DNA of 12,296 bases from Echinostoma caproni (Eukaryota > Platyhelminthes > Trematoda > Plagiorchiida > Echinostomatidae), in contig UZAN01039827.1 of the NCBI GenBank assembly GCA_900618425.1, positions 48,668-60,963 on the forward strand, given 5' to 3'. Position numbers and translations under genes: made by a program. Below the pieces are notes generated by a model that ran no database searches, was not told the origin of the DNA, and saw nothing but the letters and a program-made list of their open reading frames with translations. This document shows positions 8,550 to 12,296 of this stretch, in pieces; the first letter of the stretch is position 1; every line of letters starts with the position of its first letter.

Positions 8550-8697
8550 TTAGAATTTACGTTCTCGAGTTGAGAACTCGCTCAAAAGCCAGTTGTTCAT
8601 TGAATCCAATCTAATATTCCCCATATTTACTTGGCCCACCTCGCTGCTTTGTGTTTGTACGGTACTGCCTCTTAAAAATCGATCACTTTTAGTTTGA
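8550..8697 (-). CDS. unrecognised minus-strand gene, last exon
   Basis: Minus-strand terminal exon of 148 nt, ending in TAA at 8552-8550. It follows an acceptor with a fair pyrimidine tract (TATTCTGGCCCGCTCAG|T). It starts in phase 2 and so completes the GG left by the exon at 9348-9035, giving Gly. It encodes 48 polar residues rich in Ser, Thr, Gln and Arg, starting QTKSDRFLRG and ending FSTRERKF. No membrane segment, motif or cysteine is present. An earlier donor-like GTAAAT lies inside it, but the open frame to the stop argues for a final exon. Product unknown. Confidence 0.5.
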
Positions 8698-9034
8698 CTG
8701 AGCGGGCCAGAATAACCGTAGTATAACATCCTAATGGCCACTAACTTGACGCACATCCAACATTTCGGCAATTAAATGGCATATCACTTTTGTTGGTACT
8801 TCAGTTTTGGATTAAACTTTCAAGAAATCTACAAAACAGAAAAAACTCCNCATGACAACTTGAGGGAAGAATGTGGAAAATTTATATCAAAAGTTGTATG
8901 AATTACAAAATGTTGATTGATGTTTTTCTATCCAATCGATTTCCCTGAAGCGAGCATTTTCAGAGAAAGTCGAATAGATACCAAATAATTTCTATTAAGT
9001 ATGACGGAATTCCATTNATTTAGGTGCATCTCAC

Positions 9035-9348
9035 CCGTTGCTAACTACAGAACAAATCTTCCTGCTGACACACTGGGGCTTCCGACATTTGATTGCCATG
9101 GTTTCTGAAACTAGTGACAGCCTTCCACTCGAAATTTTGTGCATAACTGTAACGCCGCCTTCCGTCACGTTTGGTGCACAATTGATTGTACAAATGTTCT
9201 GTGCGTCTGTATCATTCTCAATCTCGGCTATTCGCATTCGATCCATGTATCCGGCCTCATAGGTGTTTTTAGCATCTACACGGAAATCCGTTAATCGTAT
9301 GTGATTTCCGTACAGAAGAAGTGGTGCTTTGACCAAGGTCATCGAGAT
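9035..9348 (-). CDS. unrecognised minus-strand gene, internal exon
   Basis: Minus-strand exon of 314 nt, about 104 residues, phase 0 in and phase 2 out. The acceptor is GAGAATAATCCAG|ATC, preceded by a T-rich stretch, and the donor is ACGG|gtgaga. The frame is open for 110 codons. The product starts ISMTLVKAPLLLYGNHIRLT, then has two N-glycosylation sequons (NDT and NVT) and six cysteines in its second half (ICTINC, KCRKPQC, KICS). Sequons and paired cysteines suggest a lumenal or extracellular segment, but no domain is recognised. The 337-bp intron to the last exon contains the Ns at 8850 and 9017. The plus-strand frame over the same bases looks like a shadow. Confidence 0.55.
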
Positions 9349-10095
9349 CTGGATTATTCTCAACCAAAAGATAGATTTATGGTCAAGATCTGTCTTTGGA
9401 GCAGTTGACCTGCATTGTCTATTTGGATGCAGGCAGAATTTTCACCTCTGAAGTTTTGAATTCCCTTTGTTTTGTCATAGCTATAAATAGAAATTAGTGC
9501 GCAATAATTGGCGTTCAGAAAGTCCACTATGCTAAATAGCTCATTTTCTCCCTACTGTCAAATAGCAGCTCGAACAAACAAGGTGTTAACAGATTTTTAC
9601 TAGGTTCACACATCACCCTTAAAAAGCATTGATCTGTATTATTATTATTGTTTATTGTGGAGACAGCAAATCAGTTCCTTGAGGTCTTCGAACAATCCTT
9701 TAGACACAACGGGCTTGTTGTTTCTCTTCGTGTTTGGTTGGATCTCTGAGTTTGCGTTGTTCACTCGTTGCGTTTCCAATCTGCCGGTCCTAGTCCGTCT
9801 AATCAGGTACACTTAGCACGCAGATCATTGCCGCATTGACACGAATGATCTTTGAAACTTCACCTTTTTAGAAACGTTTTATTTATATTCTCGGACTAAC
9901 CTCTCAAATGCTATCATTGATCTCAGTCTGATAGACACCGTGACCCTCGTTAGGGTGTCTGATTTTCTTTCCAAAGCCGAGTATTCAACCCATGTATTCA
10001 CTTCTCTGAGCCATTACGTAGACCAATTAGAAAGAAGTTATTCACCATTCTACCACACTCAGGATTTTATTGCACATACTCCACTTGCGTCCTAG
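9349..10095. other. intron of both genes
   Basis: Apart from the possible element tail near 9637-9860, nothing callable. The right end (ACTTGCGTCCTAG) is the acceptor of plus-strand exon F. Confidence 0.5.
9637..9860 (-). repeat. possible retroelement tail with (AAT)n end (weak)
   Basis: On the minus strand this stretch ends with an AATAAA and then four AAT units (plus-strand ATT run at about 9637-9649), a form typical of some non-LTR element tails. It lies within introns of both genes. No coding remnant was recognised, so the assignment is tentative. Confidence 0.25.
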
Positions 10096-10233
10096 GATGT
10101 CCACCACCACAAACCGCCATGCATTGTGACACACAGACGAATAACTGGATCAGAAAAACGACTCAGTTTGTTTTGGACAGACAGCACTTACAATGTCGTC
10201 GTCGTCAGGCGGATTACCATGCCAGACCAACGT
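10096..10233 (+). CDS. cysteine-module repeat protein, exon F
   Basis: Exon of 138 nt, below the size found by simple frame scans, recognised from its module and splice sites. It reads C-P-x7-C-x22-C, then CRRRQADYHARPT. The stretch CDTQTNNWIRKT closely parallels CDPQTNRLRGIRT of exon E. The acceptor is TGCGTCCTAG|GA and the donor ACGT|gtaagt; both phase 1. The C left by exon E makes CGA (Arg) before CPP. As in exon C, unspliced reading would give a closing Cys, but splicing to 12018 turns it into TAT (Tyr). The C-x-C pair is also reduced to one cysteine, so this module has diverged. It lies inside an intron of the minus-strand gene. Confidence 0.77.
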
Positions 10234-11259
10234 GTAAGTGATTGTAACTCCTTTCCGCAATTGTGTTCTCTGGGTGGTTTATATAATGCAGATGTTCTCC
10301 AATGAAACTTATTACGACGAGTTTTTGAAGAACTGATCTAACTTGGAATAGTGTCCGTAAAACGGTTTTCATCAATGTGTTCGTTCATTCATTCGAGATC
10401 TGTGACAAGTGAAATCCAATGGCACTCATTTTACACGAGATTCTCCCTTCCCTAAGGGATAGTGTTCACTGTCCGGTGGAGTTTTACTTGGTTTTGTGTT
10501 CTTTTAAAATACAATTCCAGTAGGATTGAAAAATTGAATGAGTCATTCCAGCCTGTAAAACCGAGATACATGTTCTGTATGTGACCCAGTAACTGGGATA
10601 AGGTGCCTCACTTTTCACAAGGTTCGTACTTTTTCCGTTCCCGTCAACCGAATGAAGGAGATTCGATAATTGAGATGATATCACTTTTGATATTTCGTGA
10701 TGGACAACCTATCCGTGACTCGGTTGAAAACCACATCTGTACTCCATTCTCCAAATCACACGTGTCGGCTTATCGGTCCATATAACCAAGCATCATTGCC
10801 CGGTGTCAAATGGATTCCACCTTATTGCTCGTCATCTTAACCAAGTCTGTAACAAAATCCAATCTCAGCATTGGATATCATCAGTCATTACTTTGTTCAA
10901 TAGGAGAGCAAGGATCGAAAACGGTGCGGTCCGTGTATAGATCGAAATAGCCAAAGTTTCAGCTCATTGCACAGTTATGCATTCTGTAGCCTGTTTCTTT
11001 GTCATCCGATAAAAGTATGTTAAACAAAAATCCTACACTTCACATGAGTAGTTCCATTTCCAGTGGTATGAAGAGAACTAATGTTATATGCAAGCCACTT
11101 TACCCTGTCAGCAGATTTTCCAGATTCTAAAAGGGTAACGGATTTGTTGAATCAATTCAGACTCACGGTTTAGCCAAGGTTGGCTTTATTTCCGTTCCAA
11201 TTCATCTGTAATAGACTAGGATGGTAGAATAGTTTAAAAAATATATGGTGTGGACTTAC
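10234..11259. other. intron of both genes, nothing recognised
   Basis: About 1 kb of AT-rich intron. A 60-codon plus frame at 10603-10785 follows an AG at 10622 but has no phase-matched donor and no module pattern. A small palindrome (TCCCTAAGGGA) lies near 10447. No repeat or RNA gene seen. Confidence 0.5.
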
Positions 11260-11300
11260 TAGCACTGTCCATAAGCTTGGATCGGCAGTGAAGGGGTTCA
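11260..11300 (-). CDS. unrecognised minus-strand gene, candidate 41-nt microexon
   Basis: Between a minus-strand acceptor (GGATTTTTGAATAG|TG) and a strong donor (GCTA|gtaagt), 41 nt give NPFTADPSLWTVL. It enters in phase 1, matching the exit of the exon at 11852-11694, and leaves in phase 0, matching the entry of the exon at 9348. The join therefore reads DCEVNPFTADPSLWTVL and then ISMTLVKAP. Phase agreement on both sides is the main support. The acceptor is mediocre and so short an exon could arise by chance; other missed exons in the 1.9 kb intron downstream are possible. Confidence 0.38.
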
Positions 11301-11693
11301 CTATTCAAAAATCCATGGTTAAGTGGTCATCTTCTATTGTGCTGCTCTATCTTGATTGATACGACGACGGCTCACTCAGTTGTACTGTACGGTCGCGTAC
11401 TCACACAAGTACATGACCTTCTGAGATTGAAGTGTCTAGGAGCATGAGTTACGCATGCTGCTGGCTGGATTTTCTTTACGCCTGTGATTCTTGTCGAGGC
11501 AGCTAGTAGTCGAAAGAATTGTGTCGAATTGTGACCTTGCATGAGATTATGAAAATCTTGACCGGGGGCTGGTAGTAAAAGTCATAGTGCTTCCTAACTG
11601 ACAACTTTTTGACCGACCCAATAAATGTTCAGAGAGGGAGAGTGGGTAATATGACTGATTAGTTTTAACATTGACCCTCATGTATCTGCTCAC
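11301..11693. other. intron of both genes
   Basis: No module, exon or repeat recognised on either strand. Several isolated GTGAG donor-like sites on the minus strand (near 11372 and 11400) have no convincing partner acceptor. Confidence 0.45.
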
Positions 11694-11852
11694 CTTCACA
11701 GTCAATCCCTAGTTCATCCACATTCTGTGTATCTATATTTCCACTGCCCTCAAGTTTTCTCACTTCTTCTGTTCGTTGGTTGGCTGAATAAGTGACTGGA
11801 AGAGAACAACTGAAACCGGCACGGGATAACGCATTTTCGATGGTTGTGAAAA
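11694..11852 (-). CDS. unrecognised minus-strand gene, exon
   Basis: Minus-strand exon of 159 nt, 53 residues, phase 1 at both ends. The acceptor is GTTTCATATGCAG|TT and the donor GAAG|gtgagc, both good. It encodes FTTIENALSRAGFSCSLPV, then an acidic polar stretch, and ends GIDC followed by a split Glu-Val junction. Two cysteines are present. The phase-1 entry requires a further upstream exon, to the right, so the plus-strand exon at 12018 lies within or beyond its upstream intron. No family recognised; composition and clean splice sites make it look coding. Confidence 0.57.
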
Positions 11853-11956
11853 CTGCATATGAAACCACATGTCAATAGCGAGTTTTAGGCATCCACATTT
11901 CTAACCCTATCAGAACTGAAACTGGCAGTTTCTTTCTTTTCCGTCGCCCCCTCCCT

Positions 11957-11968
11957 CACACACACACA
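11957..11968. repeat. (CA)6 microsatellite
   Basis: Six CA units within a C-rich stretch just upstream of the last plus-strand exon. Confidence 0.85.
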
Positions 11969-12017
11969 TACAAACCTCGGCACGTTTGACGAATACTGGG
12001 AAATTATGAACCTACAG

Positions 12018-12296
12018 ATTGCCCTCGTGCTAAAATACGTGGCAAACCATGCAACCTCAAAACTGGTTTTCGTGAAGTGGAACTTTTCTATCATAAACGA
12101 GATCACTGCCATTGTATACCCCAACGTCGAGTGATCCGTCAGCCATGTGGTTGCGCATCTGGTCCCGGAGCTGTCAGACTGAGGAAGCGATGTGACCCCA
12201 TTCGTAAGGTATTGCATTTTGAATTGTTCACACGGCGTTGGGACAACAAGGCGAATCAGTGCATACCGATTCGAGAGCTAAGAAGTGCGCCTATTG
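12018..12296 (+). CDS. cysteine-module repeat protein, exon G (runs off the window)
   Basis: Starts after AACCTACAG at phase 1 and is open to the window edge, about 93 residues. The first module is canonical: C-P-x8-C-x18-C-H-C-x10-C-G-C, ending QRRVIRQPCGC. The second begins RKRCDPIRKVLHFELFTRRW, then x-C-I-P-I-R-E-L, and is cut by the edge after one base of a codon. Whether the exon ends there or continues cannot be seen. The VIRQPC ending parallels VIREGAC of exon E, supporting duplication of two-module exons. A minus-strand frame over the same bases is a shadow. Confidence 0.86.

Noticed and set aside
9038..9262. 74-codon plus-strand frame
   Set aside because: Shadow of the minus-strand exon at 9348-9035; no plus-strand splice pair of phase 1 and no module pattern.
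10603..10785. 60-codon plus-strand frame after TTTTCACAAG
   Set aside because: No donor of the right phase, no module cysteines, and exon F already joins directly to exon G.
11885..12217. 110-codon minus-strand frame
   Set aside because: It is the antisense shadow of exon G, whose plus-strand frame carries the full module and a phase-matched acceptor.

Overview
This is a stretch of an animal nuclear genome with small exons, GT-AG introns and an old non-LTR retrotransposon. The reverse transcriptase relic belongs to the RTE clade and looks like the elements abundant in trematode genomes, so a flatworm, most likely a fluke, is the best guess (inference, moderate confidence). Single N bases at 4554, 4920, 5617, 8850 and 9017 point to a draft assembly. 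There are no rRNA or tRNA genes, CRISPR arrays, prokaryotic operons or viral genes.

Layout. A plus-strand gene runs through the whole window and off its right edge. Seven exons are well supported (616-957, 1625-1894, 2056-2184, 6061-6195, 8058-8357, 10096-10233, 12018 to the end) and one is doubtful (5256-5345). Every internal exon is a multiple of three and sits between phase-1 introns. Each carries one or two copies of a 45-55-residue cysteine module, roughly C-P-x(7-8)-C-x(18-23)-C-x-C-x(10-12)-C-x-C. Symmetrical phase-1 exons with tandem cysteine modules suggest an extracellular repeat protein built by exon duplication. I cannot match the module to a named domain.

The 3.9 kb intron between 2184 and 6061 holds two foreign items. 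One is a minus-strand, 5'-truncated, stop-riddled RTE element (about 2655-4545). The other is a single plus-strand exon encoding a mitochondrial CISD3-type CDGSH iron-sulfur domain (4598-4814). That exon lies between two copies of a 28-bp direct repeat and next to an N. It has good splice sites but no partner exon for its expected second CDGSH motif.

From 8550 to 11852 a second gene appears to run on the minus strand. Four exons join in phase: 11852-11694, 11300-11260, 9348-9035 and 8697-8550, the last ending in TAA. Its product is unrecognised. Its exons alternate with those of the plus-strand gene, so the two genes interdigitate on opposite strands.

The remaining sequence is intron, with a compositionally odd block (about 6450-7090), short microsatellites and a possible retroelement tail (about 9637-9860). 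No promoter or transcription start is supported. Exon calls rest on splice consensus, phase agreement and module similarity read by eye; no search or transcript data were available.
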